A stretch of 64,000 bases of DNA from Leptotrichia shahii (GTDB lineage Bacteria > Fusobacteriota > Fusobacteriia > Fusobacteriales > Leptotrichiaceae): the NCBI RefSeq assembly GCF_008327825.1, contig NZ_AP019827.1:558001-622000 (forward strand), given 5' to 3'. A program made the translations under genes and the position numbers. The first letter of the stretch is position 1. Each line of letters opens with the position of its first letter. Shown in pieces: positions 53,701 through 64,000 of the stretch. Under the pieces are notes generated by a model that was given only the letters and a program-made list of their open reading frames with translations, was not told the DNA's origin and ran no database searches.

Positions 53701-53768
53701 TTATTTAGTTATTCTGTAAATAATGTTCATCATAACAAAAAGGACTAGAAAAATCTATCCTTTAATGT
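53701..53768 (-). pseudogene. Deletion relic of the toxin-antitoxin unit (copy 3)
   Basis: On the - strand, AAAGGATAGA-TTTTT-CTAGTCCTTTTT (terminator-like) runs directly into TGTTATGATGAAC and then codons for IIYRITK and a stop at 53703-53701, matching the end of the 27.4-kb peptide (YRITK). The promoter of the peptide gene, its ribosome site and its first half are missing, as if deleted between the two parts. Confidence 0.5.
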
Positions 53769-53827
53769 TTACTTTTTTTATTGGAATTAATATATCTTTA
53801 TACAATCTATAAAATGTAATAAAAAAC

Positions 53828-53883
53828 TTGACAAAAAGCGATTATTGTTGTAAACTATACAATATAAAAGGATTACAAATGTA
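53828..53883 (+). promoter_or_regulatory. copYA promoter with cop-box operators
   Basis: TTGACA (53828-53833), a 17-bp spacer and TAAACT (53851-53856) form the promoter. TTGTA-AACTA-TACAA at 53848-53862 covers the -10. TACAAATGTA at 53874-53883 is a perfect match to the TACANNTGTA cop box recognised by CopY. Two sites overlapping the start region fit copper-relieved repression. Confidence 0.75.
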
Positions 53884-53904
53884 AATATAAAAGGAGGTGA
53901 GAAT

Positions 53905-54372
53905 ATGAAAGAAAGCTGCAAGATTGATAAAAAACAACATATAACGGATGCAGAATGGGAAATAATGCGAGTTGTGTGGGCAAATAGCGAAGTTACTAGC
54001 AAGTTTGTTACAGAGGTGCTTTGTGAGAAAATGAACTGGAAACAGGCTACAATAAAGACATTGTTAAACCGACTACTGGAAAAGAATATTTTGAAAAAGA
54101 GGGAAATTGGGAACAAGTATATTTATTCGACGGATTTTATGGAAAAAGAAGTAGCTAACAGTTATATATTAGGAACTTTTGATAAAATTTGTAAAACAAA
54201 AGTTGGTGAAATGATTGGAAAAGTTATTGAGAACAGTGAACTGAGTTTTAACGACTTGGACTTAATTTTAAAGGCTGTAGAGGAAAAGAGGAAAACGGCT
54301 GTGAAGGAAGTTTTGTGTGATTGTGTTGAAGGGCAGTGTAATTGCGAACATAGTGGACATAAGCATATTTAA
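53905..54372 (+). CDS. copY: CopY-type copper-responsive repressor
   Basis: A 155-residue BlaI/CopY-family winged-helix repressor. The N-domain reads ITDAEWEIMRVVWANSEVTSKFV with recognition helix QATIKTLLNRLLEK. The C-terminus has CDCVEGQCNC, the CxCx4CxC metal site that binds Zn in the repressing form and Cu(I) in the released form in the Enterococcus CopY model, followed by a His-rich end (EHSGHKHI). AAGGAGG precedes the ATG. The gene is 33 bp upstream of copA. Confidence 0.92.
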   Translation: MKESCKIDKKQHITDAEWEIMRVVWANSEVTSKFVTEVLCEKMNWKQATIKTLLNRLLEKNILKKREIGNKYIYSTDFMEKEVANSYILGTFDKICKTKVGEMIGKVIENSELSFNDLDLILKAVEEKRKTAVKEVLCDCVEGQCNCEHSGHKHI

Positions 54373-54405
54373 GATATAGTGTACTAAATGAAGGAGGAAA
54401 AGATT

Positions 54406-56637
54406 ATGGCAGAAAAAAACTATACAGTAACTGGAATGAGCTGTGCATCTTGTGCCAATGCTGTGGAAAAGGCACTTAATAAAAATAATGATATTAACGC
54501 TTCAGTTAATTTTGCAACTGAAAAATTGAATATTGAATATGATGAGAAGAAGTACAATTTTGATAAAATTAGGGAAATAGTGGAGTCGGCTGGGTATGGA
54601 CTGGTTGAGGATATGACAGAAGATAAAAAGGTGGAACTTTATCAAGAGAAAATAAAAAGCTTGAAAAATCGATTAATTTTGGCAATTATTTTTGTTGTTC
54701 CACTTTTGTATATTTCGATGGGGCATATGCTTGGGGCAGCACTTCCTGAATTTTTGAATCCTAAGATAAATCCGCTTAATTTTGCATTGGCACAGTTTGT
54801 GCTGACTTTGCCTATTATTTATGCTGGGAGAGATTTTTTTTCACATGGATTTAAAAATTTAGTAAGAAAATCTCCAACAATGGATTCATTAATTGCTATT
54901 GGGGCAACAGCGGCGGTACTCTATGGAATTTACGCAACTTTTAGAATTGTAACTGTAGACCCTGAAGCACATATGGATTTATATTATGAGTCGGCTGGTA
55001 CAATTATTACGTTAATCTTGTTTGGAAAACTGCTGGAGGCGAAAACAAAAGGTCAAACTTCATCGGCAATAAAAAAACTTATCGGACTTCAGCCTAAAAA
55101 GGCTAAAATCATTGAAAATGGAGCGGAAAAGGAAGTTCTGATTGAAAACTTGAAAGTTGGAGATATTGTTATTGTGAAGCCGGGAGAAAAAATTGCGGTG
55201 GACGGAAGGATTGTGGAAGGGGCGACTTCTGTTGATGAGTCAATGTTGACAGGAGAAAGTTTGCCGGTAAGCAAAAAAGTTGGGGACAAGGTTGTTGGAG
55301 GAAGTATTAATAAAAATGGAAGTATCAGGTTTGAGGCAACTGAAATTGGTAAAAATACAGTTTTGTCGCAAATTATAAAGCTGGTTGAGGAGGCACAGGG
55401 GTCAAAGGCTCCTATTTCTAGAATGGCAGATATTGTGTCGGCGTATTTTGTGCCAATTGTTATTGGGATTGCGATAATTACAGGGATTGCTTGGTTTCTG
55501 AGTGGAAGTGGATTGGTTACTGCATTGTCGTTTTTCATCGCTGTACTTGTAATTGCGTGTCCGTGTGCATTGGGACTTGCGACACCTACATCAATAATGG
55601 TTGGAACTGGAAAAGGGGCTGAAAACGGTATCCTTATCAAAAGTGGAGAAGCTCTTGAAACAGCACATAAAATTAAAACTGTTGTCTTTGATAAGACTGG
55701 TACGATTACGAAAGGAAAGCCTGTACTGACTGATTTGATTGCTTATGGAAATTATAGCGAGAATGAATTGTTAAAAATTGCTGCAAGTGTAGAAAATGAT
55801 TCAGAGCATCCATTGGCAGAAGCAATCGTAAATGAAGCAAAAGAGAAAAATATTGAAATTAAGCCATATGAAAAATTTAGGGCAATGCCAGGTTACGGTA
55901 TTCGTGCAACATTTGAAGGTAAGGAAGTGCAAATTGGAAATAGAAAACTGATGGAAAACCGAAAAATCAATGTGGAAATTTCCCAAAAAGATTATGATAT
56001 TTTGTCAAATGAAGGAAAAACACCAATGTATATTTCGATTGATAACGAATTGGCAGGAATTGTTGCGGTTGCTGATGTTATTAAGGAAACAAGCAAGGAA
56101 GCTATAGAAAAACTGAAAAAAATGGGAATCAAGACAATAATGCTAACTGGAGATAACGAAAAAACTGCGAAATTTATCGCAAAACAAGTGGGAATAGATG
56201 ATGTAATTTCAGAAGTATTACCTTATCAAAAATCTCAAAAAATAAAGAAACTTCAGGAGAAAGATGAATTTGTTGCAATGGTTGGAGATGGAATTAACGA
56301 TTCTCCAGCATTGGCTCAGGCAAACGTTGGAATTGCAATAGGAAATGGAACAGATGTTGCGATAGAATCGGCTGATATCGTCTTAATTAGGAATGATTTG
56401 AGAGATGTTGCGGGTGCAATAGCATTAAGTAAAGCGACAATCACAAATATAAAGGAAAATCTGTTCTGGGCATTCTTTTATAACGTACTTGGAATACCAT
56501 TTGCCGCTGGAATATTTTATGCATTCTTCAATGGTCCGAAATTGGATCCGATGATAGCGGCTTTTGCGATGTCGTTTAGTTCAGTGTCAGTTTTGGGAAA
56601 TGCTTTAAGATTGAATTTTTTAAGAATAGAAAAATAA
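54406..56637 (+). CDS. copA: Copper-exporting P1B-type ATPase
   Basis: A 743-residue Cu(I) pump. One N-terminal heavy-metal domain has [11 protein letters not shown] (residues 9-19). Further motifs are TGES in the actuator domain, the [10 protein letters not shown] transport site in the membrane, the phosphorylated [15 protein letters not shown] in the nucleotide domain and [13 protein letters not shown]. The YN pair ([10 protein letters not shown]) and the M-x-x-S-S segment near the C-terminus mark Cu(I) specificity. The ATG at 54406 follows AAGGAGG; an upstream ATG at 54388 overlaps that site. Confidence 0.95.
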   Translation: MAEKNYTVTGMSCASCANAVEKALNKNNDINASVNFATEKLNIEYDEKKYNFDKIREIVESAGYGLVEDMTEDKKVELYQEKIKSLKNRLILAIIFVVPLLYISMGHMLGAALPEFLNPKINPLNFALAQFVLTLPIIYAGRDFFSHGFKNLVRKSPTMDSLIAIGATAAVLYGIYATFRIVTVDPEAHMDLYYESAGTIITLILFGKLLEAKTKGQTSSAIKKLIGLQPKKAKIIENGAEKEVLIENLKVGDIVIVKPGEKIAVDGRIVEGATSVDESMLTGESLPVSKKVGDKVVGGSINKNGSIRFEATEIGKNTVLSQIIKLVEEAQGSKAPISRMADIVSAYFVPIVIGIAIITGIAWFLSGSGLVTALSFFIAVLVIACPCALGLATPTSIMVGTGKGAENGILIKSGEALETAHKIKTVVFDKTGTITKGKPVLTDLIAYGNYSENELLKIAASVENDSEHPLAEAIVNEAKEKNIEIKPYEKFRAMPGYGIRATFEGKEVQIGNRKLMENRKINVEISQKDYDILSNEGKTPMYISIDNELAGIVAVADVIKETSKEAIEKLKKMGIKTIMLTGDNEKTAKFIAKQVGIDDVISEVLPYQKSQKIKKLQEKDEFVAMVGDGINDSPALAQANVGIAIGNGTDVAIESADIVLIRNDLRDVAGAIALSKATITNIKENLFWAFFYNVLGIPFAAGIFYAFFNGPKLDPMIAAFAMSFSSVSVLGNALRLNFLRIEK

Positions 56638-56717
56638 AAAAATGAAAAAGTAAAATTTTTATGATATAATTTACTTAAATAAAAGTTATGTTTAAAATCA
56701 AAAGAAGGTGTTTTTAA

Positions 56718-57476
56718 ATGTTAAGCAAAAATAAACGGTTGGAAGCAATAACGAAAATAGTTGAGCAAAAAGGGACGGTGAGAGTCTCGGAAATAGTTAC
56801 GAGCCTGAATGTTTCCGATATGACTGTAAGGCGAGATTTTACTGAGCTGGAGGAATTAGGAATATTAAAAAGAACACATGGGGGAGCTAAAAGTAAAAAT
56901 ACATTTCAGTATAAGGAGTTATCGCATGAGGATAAATATGTCTTGAATATAGAGAAGAAGAGAGAAATAGCTCTAAAAGCTGTAAAATTATTAGAAGAAG
57001 GGGATACAATTTTTTTAGGTCCTGGAACAACAGTTGAATTGTTGGCGAAAGAAATCAATCTTAAGTCACTTAGAGTTTTAACAAATTGTTTACCTATTTT
57101 TGAAATTTTGTCTGAAAAAAAAAGTGAGACTTTCAATATGTTCCTTGTCGGAGGAGAATTTAGAAAAATGACGAAGTCGTTTGTAGGAGAAATAGCAAAT
57201 ATGACACTAAAAAATATGAATTTTAATAAAATGTTTTTTAGCTGCAATGCAATAAAAGAAAACGATATTATGACATCTACATTTGAAGAAAGTTATACGC
57301 AAGAAATAGTTTTGAATAATTCAGAAGAAAAATATTTACTTGTGGATGATTCAAAAATTGAAAAAAAAGATTTTATAAATTTTTACACTTTGGATAAATT
57401 GACGGGAATTGTAATAAATAGCACTGAACAAGAAATATTAAATAAAATAGAGAAATATGTAAATTTAATTATTTAA
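56718..57476 (+). CDS. lacR: DeoR/LacR-family transcriptional regulator
   Basis: A 252-residue repressor. The N-terminal helix-turn-helix contains VRVSEIVTSLNVSDMTVRRDFTEL and LKRTHGGA, both typical of the DeoR family. The C-terminal sugar-phosphate-sensing domain has IFLGPGTTVELLAKEI and LVGGEFR. Its position just before the lactose operon suggests it is LacR, with tagatose-6-phosphate as the likely inducer, as in Staphylococcus and Streptococcus. It is transcribed separately and followed by a terminator. Confidence 0.85.
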   Translation: MLSKNKRLEAITKIVEQKGTVRVSEIVTSLNVSDMTVRRDFTELEELGILKRTHGGAKSKNTFQYKELSHEDKYVLNIEKKREIALKAVKLLEEGDTIFLGPGTTVELLAKEINLKSLRVLTNCLPIFEILSEKKSETFNMFLVGGEFRKMTKSFVGEIANMTLKNMNFNKMFFSCNAIKENDIMTSTFEESYTQEIVLNNSEEKYLLVDDSKIEKKDFINFYTLDKLTGIVINSTEQEILNKIEKYVNLII

Positions 57477-57501
57477 TAAAAATTTTAGAAAAAATATAAT
57501 T

Positions 57502-57539
57502 GTACCAAAAAACTTAAAGTTTGGAGGTACTTTTTTTTT
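57502..57539 (+). terminator. Terminator after lacR
   Basis: GTACC (57502-57506) pairs with GGTAC (57526-57530), with a shorter inner CTT/AAG pair, and nine T follow. Confidence 0.65.
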
Positions 57540-57659
57540 GCCAAATTTTAAATTCAAATTGTCAAGTTAAAAAATTTTTCATAATTTAAACTATAATTAA
57601 ACTTTGTTTACTAAAATATAATTCATAAAAAATAGACAAATATGTAAATATTAAAAATT

Positions 57660-57739
57660 TTGTTTACTAAACAAATAAACAATTTTATGTTTGAAATACA
57701 AACAAAAACTATTGTTTTTTGTTTTTTTTGAGGTATACT
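57660..57739 (+). promoter_or_regulatory. lac operon promoter and putative LacR operators
   Basis: TTGTTTA-N9-TAAACAA (57660-57682) and the perfect repeat TGTTTG-AAATA-CAAACA (57688-57704) lie upstream of a promoter with TTGTTT (57712-57717), a 16-bp spacer and TATACT (57734-57739). A further TTTGTTTACTAAAAT half-site is at 57604-57618. The spacing suits a DeoR-type repressor binding several sites. The 307-bp gap holds no gene. Confidence 0.6.
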
Positions 57740-57783
57740 CTTAACAGAAAAAGTAAAAGATTATTAAAATAAAGGAGATGACC

Positions 57784-58209
57784 ATGATGAAAGTAATATT
57801 AGGTGCTGATGTGGATGGAAAAAATTTGAAAGACTACGTTAAAAATTTTCTTTTGGAAAATGGATATGATGTAGTTGATGTGTCAGAGGATAAGGATTTT
57901 GTGGATACAACTTGCGCAGTAGCAAAAGAAGTTTTGTCTAGTGATGATAATTTGGGAGTTGTATTTGATGCATACGGTGCTGGAAGTTTTATGGTTGCTA
58001 CAAAAATAAAAGGAATGATAGCAGCAGAAGTTTCTGACGAGAGATCAGCATATATGACTAGAAGACACAATAATTCTAGAATCATAACAATCGGTTCTGA
58101 AATCGTTGGAAAGGGACTTGCTAAGAATATTGTAAAAGATTTCTTAGGTGCTGGATATGATGGTGGAAGACATCAAATTAGAGTGGATATGTTAAATAAA
58201 ATGTGTTAG
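57784..58209 (+). CDS. lacA: Galactose-6-phosphate isomerase subunit LacA
   Basis: A 141-residue RpiB/LacA/LacB-family subunit; with LacB it converts galactose-6-phosphate to tagatose-6-phosphate. [22 protein letters not shown] at the start and [19 protein letters not shown] in the middle are typical of LacA (the catalytic Cys of LacB is replaced here, as usual). The start is placed at ATG 57784 or 57787; 57778 overlaps AAAGGAG. First gene of the operon. Confidence 0.93.
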   Translation: MMKVILGADVDGKNLKDYVKNFLLENGYDVVDVSEDKDFVDTTCAVAKEVLSSDDNLGVVFDAYGAGSFMVATKIKGMIAAEVSDERSAYMTRRHNNSRIITIGSEIVGKGLAKNIVKDFLGAGYDGGRHQIRVDMLNKMC

Positions 58210-58251
58210 GTTATTTAATTAAAAAATAAAAAAAGAAGGATGGTAAAAAAT

Positions 58252-58767
58252 ATGAAAATAGCAATAGGATGTGATCACATCGTAACAGATGTAAAAATGG
58301 CATTATCGGATTTTTTGAAATCGCAAGGTTATGAAGTTTTAGATTGTGGAACTTACGATTTTACGAGAACACATTATCCAATTTATGGTAGAAGGGTTGG
58401 AGAAGCTGTTGTGAGTGGAAAAGCTGACTTAGGTGTTTGTATTTGTGGAACTGGAGTTGGAATTAATAACAGTGTAAATAAAGTTCCAGGAGTTCGTTCA
58501 GCATTAGTTAGAGATATGACTTCAGCACTTTATGCAAAAGAACATTTGAATGCAAATGTAATTGGATTTGGTGGTGCAATAACAGGAAAATTATTATTAT
58601 TTGATATTGTGGAAGCCTTTATAAAAGCAGAATACAAAAAAACTGAAGAAAGTGAAAAATTAATTGCCAAGATTAAAGCAGTAGAGACTGTAAATCCTGA
58701 CCAAAAAAATGATGATTTCTTTGACGAATTTTTAGAAAAATGGGACAGAGGAGAATACAAAGATTAG
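58252..58767 (+). CDS. lacB: Galactose-6-phosphate isomerase subunit LacB
   Basis: The 171-residue length matches known Lac[22 protein letters not shown], the catalytic Cys in [14 protein letters not shown] and [28 protein letters not shown] identify it as the active subunit partner of LacA. The start at 58252 is chosen over the in-frame ATG at 58240, which overlaps the ribosome site. Confidence 0.95.
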   Translation: MKIAIGCDHIVTDVKMALSDFLKSQGYEVLDCGTYDFTRTHYPIYGRRVGEAVVSGKADLGVCICGTGVGINNSVNKVPGVRSALVRDMTSALYAKEHLNANVIGFGGAITGKLLLFDIVEAFIKAEYKKTEESEKLIAKIKAVETVNPDQKNDDFFDEFLEKWDRGEYKD

Positions 58768-58808
58768 GAAAAAATTAACGTTCAATTTTAAGAAAGGAGC
58801 TGATTAAA

Positions 58809-59747
58809 ATGATTTTGACAGTAACGATGAATCCATCTGTGGATATTTCCTATCCTTTGGAAAAATTTAATTTAGATACTGTAAATAGAGTAGTCGAAGT
58901 TAGCAAAACACCTGGTGGAAAAGGTTTAAATGTAACAAGAGTATTAAAACAGTTAAACGACGAAGTTGTTGCAACTGGACTTATAGGTGGAGCATTGGGT
59001 ACAGATATTCAAAAGAAATTATCAGAAATAGGAATAAAAAATGATTTCTTTGAAATTTCAGGGGAAACTAGAAACTGTATTGCGATTTTGCACGAGGGGA
59101 ATCAAACTGAAATTTTAGAAAAAGGACCGACTATAACAAAATCTGAAAGTGAAGATTTTTTGAGACACTTTGAAAAATTAGTAAAAGATGAAGAAACTAA
59201 AATTATTGCTATTTCAGGAAGTTTACCAGATGGATTGGAAATTGATTACTATTCAAAAATGATTGGAATTTGTGAAAAATACAAAAAACCGGTTGTATTA
59301 GACTGTTCAGGAAAATCGTTATTAGAAGTCTTAAAAAATGAACATAAACCAAAAGTAATAAAACCTAATACAGAAGAATTAGCACAATTAATTGGAAAAG
59401 ATGTATCTAAAGATCCAAATGAATTAAAAGAAATTTTAAAAGAAAAATTATTTGAAAAAATTGAATGGATAATTGTTTCGCTTGGAGCAGATGGAGCTTT
59501 TGCAAAACATAATGATAAATTTTATAAAGTAAATGTGCCTAGTATAAAGGTTGTTAATCCTGTAGGTTCAGGGGACTCGACAGTTGCGGGAATAACATCG
59601 GCAATTCATGAAAATGCAAATGATGAAGATTTATTAAGAAAAGCAAATGTTCTTGGGATGTTGAATGCAATGGAAAATTTGACAGGATTTGTGAATTTGA
59701 AAAATTATGAAGAGTTGTTTATCAAAATTGAAATAATTAATTTATAA
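58809..59747 (+). CDS. lacC: Tagatose-6-phosphate kinase
   Basis: A 312-residue PfkB-family kinase that makes tagatose-1,6-bisphosphate. [19 protein letters not shown], the [16 protein letters not shown] sugar-binding motif and [14 protein letters not shown] with the catalytic Asp are all present. Length is normal. AAAGGAGC precedes the ATG. A 221-bp gap with a long inverted repeat follows before lacD. Confidence 0.95.
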   Translation: MILTVTMNPSVDISYPLEKFNLDTVNRVVEVSKTPGGKGLNVTRVLKQLNDEVVATGLIGGALGTDIQKKLSEIGIKNDFFEISGETRNCIAILHEGNQTEILEKGPTITKSESEDFLRHFEKLVKDEETKIIAISGSLPDGLEIDYYSKMIGICEKYKKPVVLDCSGKSLLEVLKNEHKPKVIKPNTEELAQLIGKDVSKDPNELKEILKEKLFEKIEWIIVSLGADGAFAKHNDKFYKVNVPSIKVVNPVGSGDSTVAGITSAIHENANDEDLLRKANVLGMLNAMENLTGFVNLKNYEELFIKIEIINL

Positions 59748-59748
59748 A

Positions 59749-59879
59749 TTTTGATTTTGTGTTCCTATATTTCTAGTTATACTGTAAGATTGTTAAATCT
59801 GAATATGAAAATCGTAAATTCCCTACAAAACTATATCTCATTAGTTGCTGGAAAAATAGGAACACTAAAAAAATCAAAG
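59749..59879. repeat. 131-bp inverted-repeat element between lacC and lacD
   Basis: The left arm TTTTGATTTT then GTGTTCCTAT (59749-59770) and the right arm ATAGGAACAC then AAAATCAAAG (to 59879) are near-perfect reverse complements. They continue inward as TTTCTAG against CTGGAAA. About 70 bp separates the inner ends. It could form a long stem in the mRNA or be a small non-autonomous insertion. It has no sequence relation to the other repeat families that I can see. Confidence 0.6.
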
Positions 59880-59968
59880 AACAAAAATTGAAATAAAAAA
59901 GATTATATTAAAAATGTTTATAAAAACTTAGTGAGAGTTTTTATTGAATTTATAAGGAGGAAAAAACA

Positions 59969-60946
59969 ATGAAATTAACAGAACAAAAAAGAAAATATTT
60001 AGAAAATTTAAGTGATAAAAATGGATTTATATCAGCACTAGCAATTGACCAAAGAGGAGCTTTGAAAAAGATGTTAAATAAACATCAAGAATCTGAAGCA
60101 ACAGCTGAACAAATAAAAGAGTTTAAAGTATTAGTTTCAAAACATTTAACAAAATATTCTTCTTCAATTTTACTAGATCCTGAATATGGATTGGATGCAG
60201 CAAAAGCTAGAGATAAAGACGCTGGATTATTATTAGCTTATGAAAAGACAGGATATGATGCAAACGCAGTTGGAAGATTGCCAGACTGTCTTGTTGACTG
60301 GTCAGCAAAAAGATTAAAAGAAGAAGGAGCAGACGCTGTAAAATTCTTGTTATACTATGATGTAGATGAAAGCGATGAAATCAATAATCAAAAGAAAGCA
60401 TACATGGAAAGAGTCGGAGCTGAATGTGTAGCTGAAGATATTCCGTTCTTCTTAGAAATTTTAAGCTATAACTACAAAGACGCTGACAACAGTACAGCAG
60501 AATTTGCAAAATTAAAACCAAGAAAAGTTATTGAAGCAATGAAAGAGTTCTCTAACCCAAGATATAACGTAGATGTATTGAAAGTAGAAGTTCCTGTAAA
60601 TATGAAATATGTTGAAGGATTTGCTGATGGAGAAGTTGTTTATACTAAAGAAGAAGCAGCAAGCTATTTCAAACAACAAGATGAAGCAACAAACTTGCCA
60701 TATATTTATTTAAGTGCTGGAGTTAGTGCTAAATTATTCCAAGATACATTAAAATTTGCTCATGATTCAGGAGCTAAATTCAATGGAGTATTATGTGGAA
60801 GAGCAACTTGGGCAAATGGAGTAGAAGTATTTGCAAAAGATGGAGAAGAAGCAGCAGTAAACTGGTTAAATACAGTTGGAAGAAAAAATATTGAAGAATT
60901 AAATGAAGTAGTTGCAAAAACTGCTACATCTTGGAAAGAAAAATAG
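59969..60946 (+). CDS. lacD: Tagatose-1,6-bisphosphate aldolase
   Basis: A 325-residue class I aldolase that splits tagatose-1,6-bisphosphate into dihydroxyacetone phosphate and glyceraldehyde-3-phosphate. [49 protein letters not shown] and the [18 protein letters not shown] segment with the Schiff-base Lys are typical. AAGGAGG precedes the ATG. It reads as part of the lac operon across the preceding repeat element. Confidence 0.95.
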   Translation: MKLTEQKRKYLENLSDKNGFISALAIDQRGALKKMLNKHQESEATAEQIKEFKVLVSKHLTKYSSSILLDPEYGLDAAKARDKDAGLLLAYEKTGYDANAVGRLPDCLVDWSAKRLKEEGADAVKFLLYYDVDESDEINNQKKAYMERVGAECVAEDIPFFLEILSYNYKDADNSTAEFAKLKPRKVIEAMKEFSNPRYNVDVLKVEVPVNMKYVEGFADGEVVYTKEEAASYFKQQDEATNLPYIYLSAGVSAKLFQDTLKFAHDSGAKFNGVLCGRATWANGVEVFAKDGEEAAVNWLNTVGRKNIEELNEVVAKTATSWKEK

Positions 60947-60985
60947 GATTAAAAACCAAAAAAGTACAGAAAGAAGGGAATAGAA

Positions 60986-61303
60986 ATGACAAAAGAAGAT
61001 GTAACAATGGTTGGATTTGAAATAGTAGCTTATGCGGGAGATGCAAGATCTAAATTGATGATTGCATTAAATAAAGCACAAAATGGAGAGTTTGAAGAAG
61101 CTGAAAATTTAGTAAAAGAAGCTGAGGAATGTTTAGTTGGTGCTCATAATTCACAAACAGATATTTTAGGTAAAGAAGCAGCTGGAGAAGATTTGGAAAT
61201 GAGTTTTATTATGATTCATGGACAAGATCATTTAATGACAACAATATTATTGAAAGAATTAATGAAACATTTAATAGAATTATATAAAAGAGGAGCAAAG
61301 TAA
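60986..61303 (+). CDS. lacF: Lactose-specific PTS enzyme IIA
   Basis: A 105-residue helical EIIA of the lactose/cellobiose class. [23 protein letters not shown] and the phosphorylated His in [12 protein letters not shown] fit the family. It passes phosphate from HPr to LacE. Its stop codon overlaps the lacE start by one base, so translation is coupled. Confidence 0.94.
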   Translation: MTKEDVTMVGFEIVAYAGDARSKLMIALNKAQNGEFEEAENLVKEAEECLVGAHNSQTDILGKEAAGEDLEMSFIMIHGQDHLMTTILLKELMKHLIELYKRGAK

Positions 61304-63006
61304 TGGAAAAACTAATTGAATTTATAGAAAAAGGAAAACCTTTTTTTGAGAAATTATCTCGGAATATATATTTAAGAGCAATTCGTGATGGTTTTATAGC
61401 TGGTATGCCAGTTATATTATTCTCTAGTATTTTCATCTTAATTGCTTATGTTCCAAATGCTTTTGGATTTTTTTGGCCAAAAAGTATAGAAGCTTTGTTA
61501 ATGAAACCATATAGTTATTCTATGGGAATCTTAGCATTTTTAGTAGCTGGAACAACAGCTAAATCATTAACAGATTCTGTGAATCGTTCTATGCCGGCAA
61601 CTAATCAAGTTAATTATATTTCTACACTTTTAGCTTCAATGGTTGGTTTGTTATTGTTAGCAGCAGACCCTACTAAAGATGGATTTGCAACTGGATTTTT
61701 GGGGACAAAAGGACTTTTAACTGCATTTTTAGCATCATTTATAACTGTAACAATTTATAAATTTTGTATAAAAAATGAAGTAACTATTAAAATGCCTTCA
61801 GAAGTTCCACCTAACATTTCACAAGTTTTTAAAGATGTAATACCGTTTACTTTATCAGTTGTATCACTTTATATTCTTGATATTCTTGTACGTCATTTTA
61901 TTGGTACAGGAGTTGCAGAAGCAGTAGGTAAACTTTTTGGACCGTTATTCTCGGCAGCTGATGGATATTTAGGAATTACTATTATATTTGGGGCCTTTGC
62001 ATTCTTCTGGTTTGTTGGAATTCATGGACCTTCAATTGTAGAACCTGCTATTGCAGTTGTCACTTATGCTAATATAGATGCAAATTTGAATCTTATGAGA
62101 GCTGGACAGCATGCAGATAAAATTTTAACTTCAGGGACACAAATGTTTATAGTTACGATGGGAGGAACTGGAGCTACTTTGATTGTGCCGTTTATGTTTA
62201 TGTGGATTTGTAAGTCTAAGAGAAATAAAGCTATTGGACGTGCTTCTGTTGTACCGACATTCTTTGGTGTAAATGAGCCAATTTTATTTGGTGCTCCAAT
62301 TGTATTAAATCCAGTATTCTTTATACCATTTATCTTTGCACCAATAGTAAATGTCTGGATTTTTAAAGTATTTATAGATGTGCTTAAAATGAATAGTTTT
62401 ACTGCTAATCTTCCATGGACAACTCCAGGACCATTAGGAATAATATTAGGAACAAATCTTCAAGTATTATCATTCATTTTAGCGGCACTTTTAATTGTTG
62501 TAGACTTTATTATTTATTATCCATTTATAAAAGTATATGATAAACAAATTCTTGAAGAAGAACGTTTAGGAACTACAAATAACGAATTAAAAGAAAAAGT
62601 TGCTGCAAACTTCAACACTGAAAAAGCAAATAATATTCTTGAAAAGGCTGGTGTTGAAAAAACTGCTGCTGTTAAAAATAATATAACAAAAGAAACAAAT
62701 GTACTTGTATTATGTGCTGGTGGAGGAACAAGTGGACTTTTGGCTAATGCTTTAAATAAGGCAGCAAAAGAATTTGATGTTCCTGTTAAAGCTGCAGCAG
62801 GTGGATATGGTGCACATCGTGAAATACTTCCTGAATTTGATTTGGTTATTCTTGCACCGCAAGTTGCATCAAATTTTGAAGATATGAAGGCAGAGACTGA
62901 TAAGCTAGGAATTAAATTAGCTAAAACCGAAGGAGCTCAATACATTAAATTGACTCGTGATGGTAAGGGTGCATTAGATTTTGTGCAAGCACAATTTCAA
63001 GATTAA
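61303..63006 (+). CDS. lacE: Lactose-specific PTS enzyme IICB
   Basis: A 567-residue fused IIC and IIB permease that imports lactose as lactose-6-phosphate. The IIC part (residues 1-410) has about ten membrane helices, with the motifs [15 protein letters not shown] and [16 protein letters not shown] linker with NNELKEKV leads to the IIB domain, whose phosphorylated Cys lies in [18 protein letters not shown] at about residue 470. Order and fusion match the staphylococcal and streptococcal LacE. Confidence 0.95.
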   Translation: MEKLIEFIEKGKPFFEKLSRNIYLRAIRDGFIAGMPVILFSSIFILIAYVPNAFGFFWPKSIEALLMKPYSYSMGILAFLVAGTTAKSLTDSVNRSMPATNQVNYISTLLASMVGLLLLAADPTKDGFATGFLGTKGLLTAFLASFITVTIYKFCIKNEVTIKMPSEVPPNISQVFKDVIPFTLSVVSLYILDILVRHFIGTGVAEAVGKLFGPLFSAADGYLGITIIFGAFAFFWFVGIHGPSIVEPAIAVVTYANIDANLNLMRAGQHADKILTSGTQMFIVTMGGTGATLIVPFMFMWICKSKRNKAIGRASVVPTFFGVNEPILFGAPIVLNPVFFIPFIFAPIVNVWIFKVFIDVLKMNSFTANLPWTTPGPLGIILGTNLQVLSFILAALLIVVDFIIYYPFIKVYDKQILEEERLGTTNNELKEKVAANFNTEKANNILEKAGVEKTAAVKNNITKETNVLVLCAGGGTSGLLANALNKAAKEFDVPVKAAAGGYGAHREILPEFDLVILAPQVASNFEDMKAETDKLGIKLAKTEGAQYIKLTRDGKGALDFVQAQFQD

Positions 63007-63026
63007 TTAATATATTTTAATACTAA

Positions 63027-64000
<974 letters not shown>

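Noticed and set aside
55089..55640. 183-codon - strand frame inside copA
   Set aside because: It lies antisense to conserved P-type ATPase motifs and shows no protein-family features.

Overview
The window is a low-GC (roughly 30% by eye) bacterial chromosome segment that looks like Leptotrichia (Fusobacteriota). The evidence is the pairing of Gram-negative traits (giant type V autotransporters with the Fusobacteriota-type N-terminal domain, many secreted proteins) with Firmicute-like gene content (LacABCDFEG tagatose pathway, CopY/CopA, RecX, mevalonate-pathway genes). The genus call is an inference from gene content and sequence style.

Layout. (1) 1-12.3 kb is a housekeeping run on the + strand: nadK (3' end), recN, a tyrosine recombinase with an odd catalytic residue, a membrane protein, a YueI-like protein, murA, a HicAB module whose toxin gene is frameshifted, a thymidylate kinase, recA-recX, plsC, rdgB, a membrane protein and alr. 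(2) 12.3-22.7 kb carries pepT, a TPR membrane protein, guaB, a secreted protein, then rpsB and tsf separated by two paralogous secreted TPR genes, then pyrH-frr. (3) 22.7-28.4 kb holds a secreted protein and a nitroreductase on the - strand, phosphomevalonate kinase, a type 2 IPP isomerase and a HAD phosphatase. It also has an unusually dense set of small palindromic repeats and a compact locus that reads as a type I toxin-antitoxin pair. (4) 28.6-53.5 kb is dominated by two 8.5-kb autotransporter genes in inverted orientation. They share nearly identical leaders, N-terminal domains, barrels and terminators and bracket about 7 kb: an orphan substrate-binding lipoprotein, a small unknown gene, typA, a phospholipase D-like lipoprotein, a PPP-type phosphatase and a decayed ATPase gene. 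(5) 53.5-56.6 kb is a copper-responsive copY-copA operon with visible cop boxes. (6) 56.7-64 kb is a DeoR/LacR regulator and the lactose/galactose-6-phosphate operon lacABCDFEG, with lacG cut by the window end.

How the genes work together. LacE/LacF import lactose as lactose-6-phosphate. LacG releases galactose-6-phosphate, LacAB isomerises it to tagatose-6-phosphate, LacC phosphorylates it and LacD splits it into trioses. The adjacent DeoR-type regulator probably acts at two inverted repeats upstream of lacA. CopY should release copA when copper is high. The recA-recX and recN genes are repair functions.

Most notable. A locus at 27.34-27.63 kb encodes a 21-residue hydrophobic peptide with a strong Shine-Dalgarno sequence. 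Directly upstream on the same strand sits a promoter-terminator unit for an RNA of about 79 nt that can pair with both the peptide's ribosome-binding region and its terminator hairpin. Two decayed relatives lie at 41.7 and 53.7 kb. Also notable are at least four families of small palindromic or MITE-like repeats, the inverted autotransporter pair with a conserved open frame antisense to its leader, and a 131-bp inverted-repeat element inside the lac operon.
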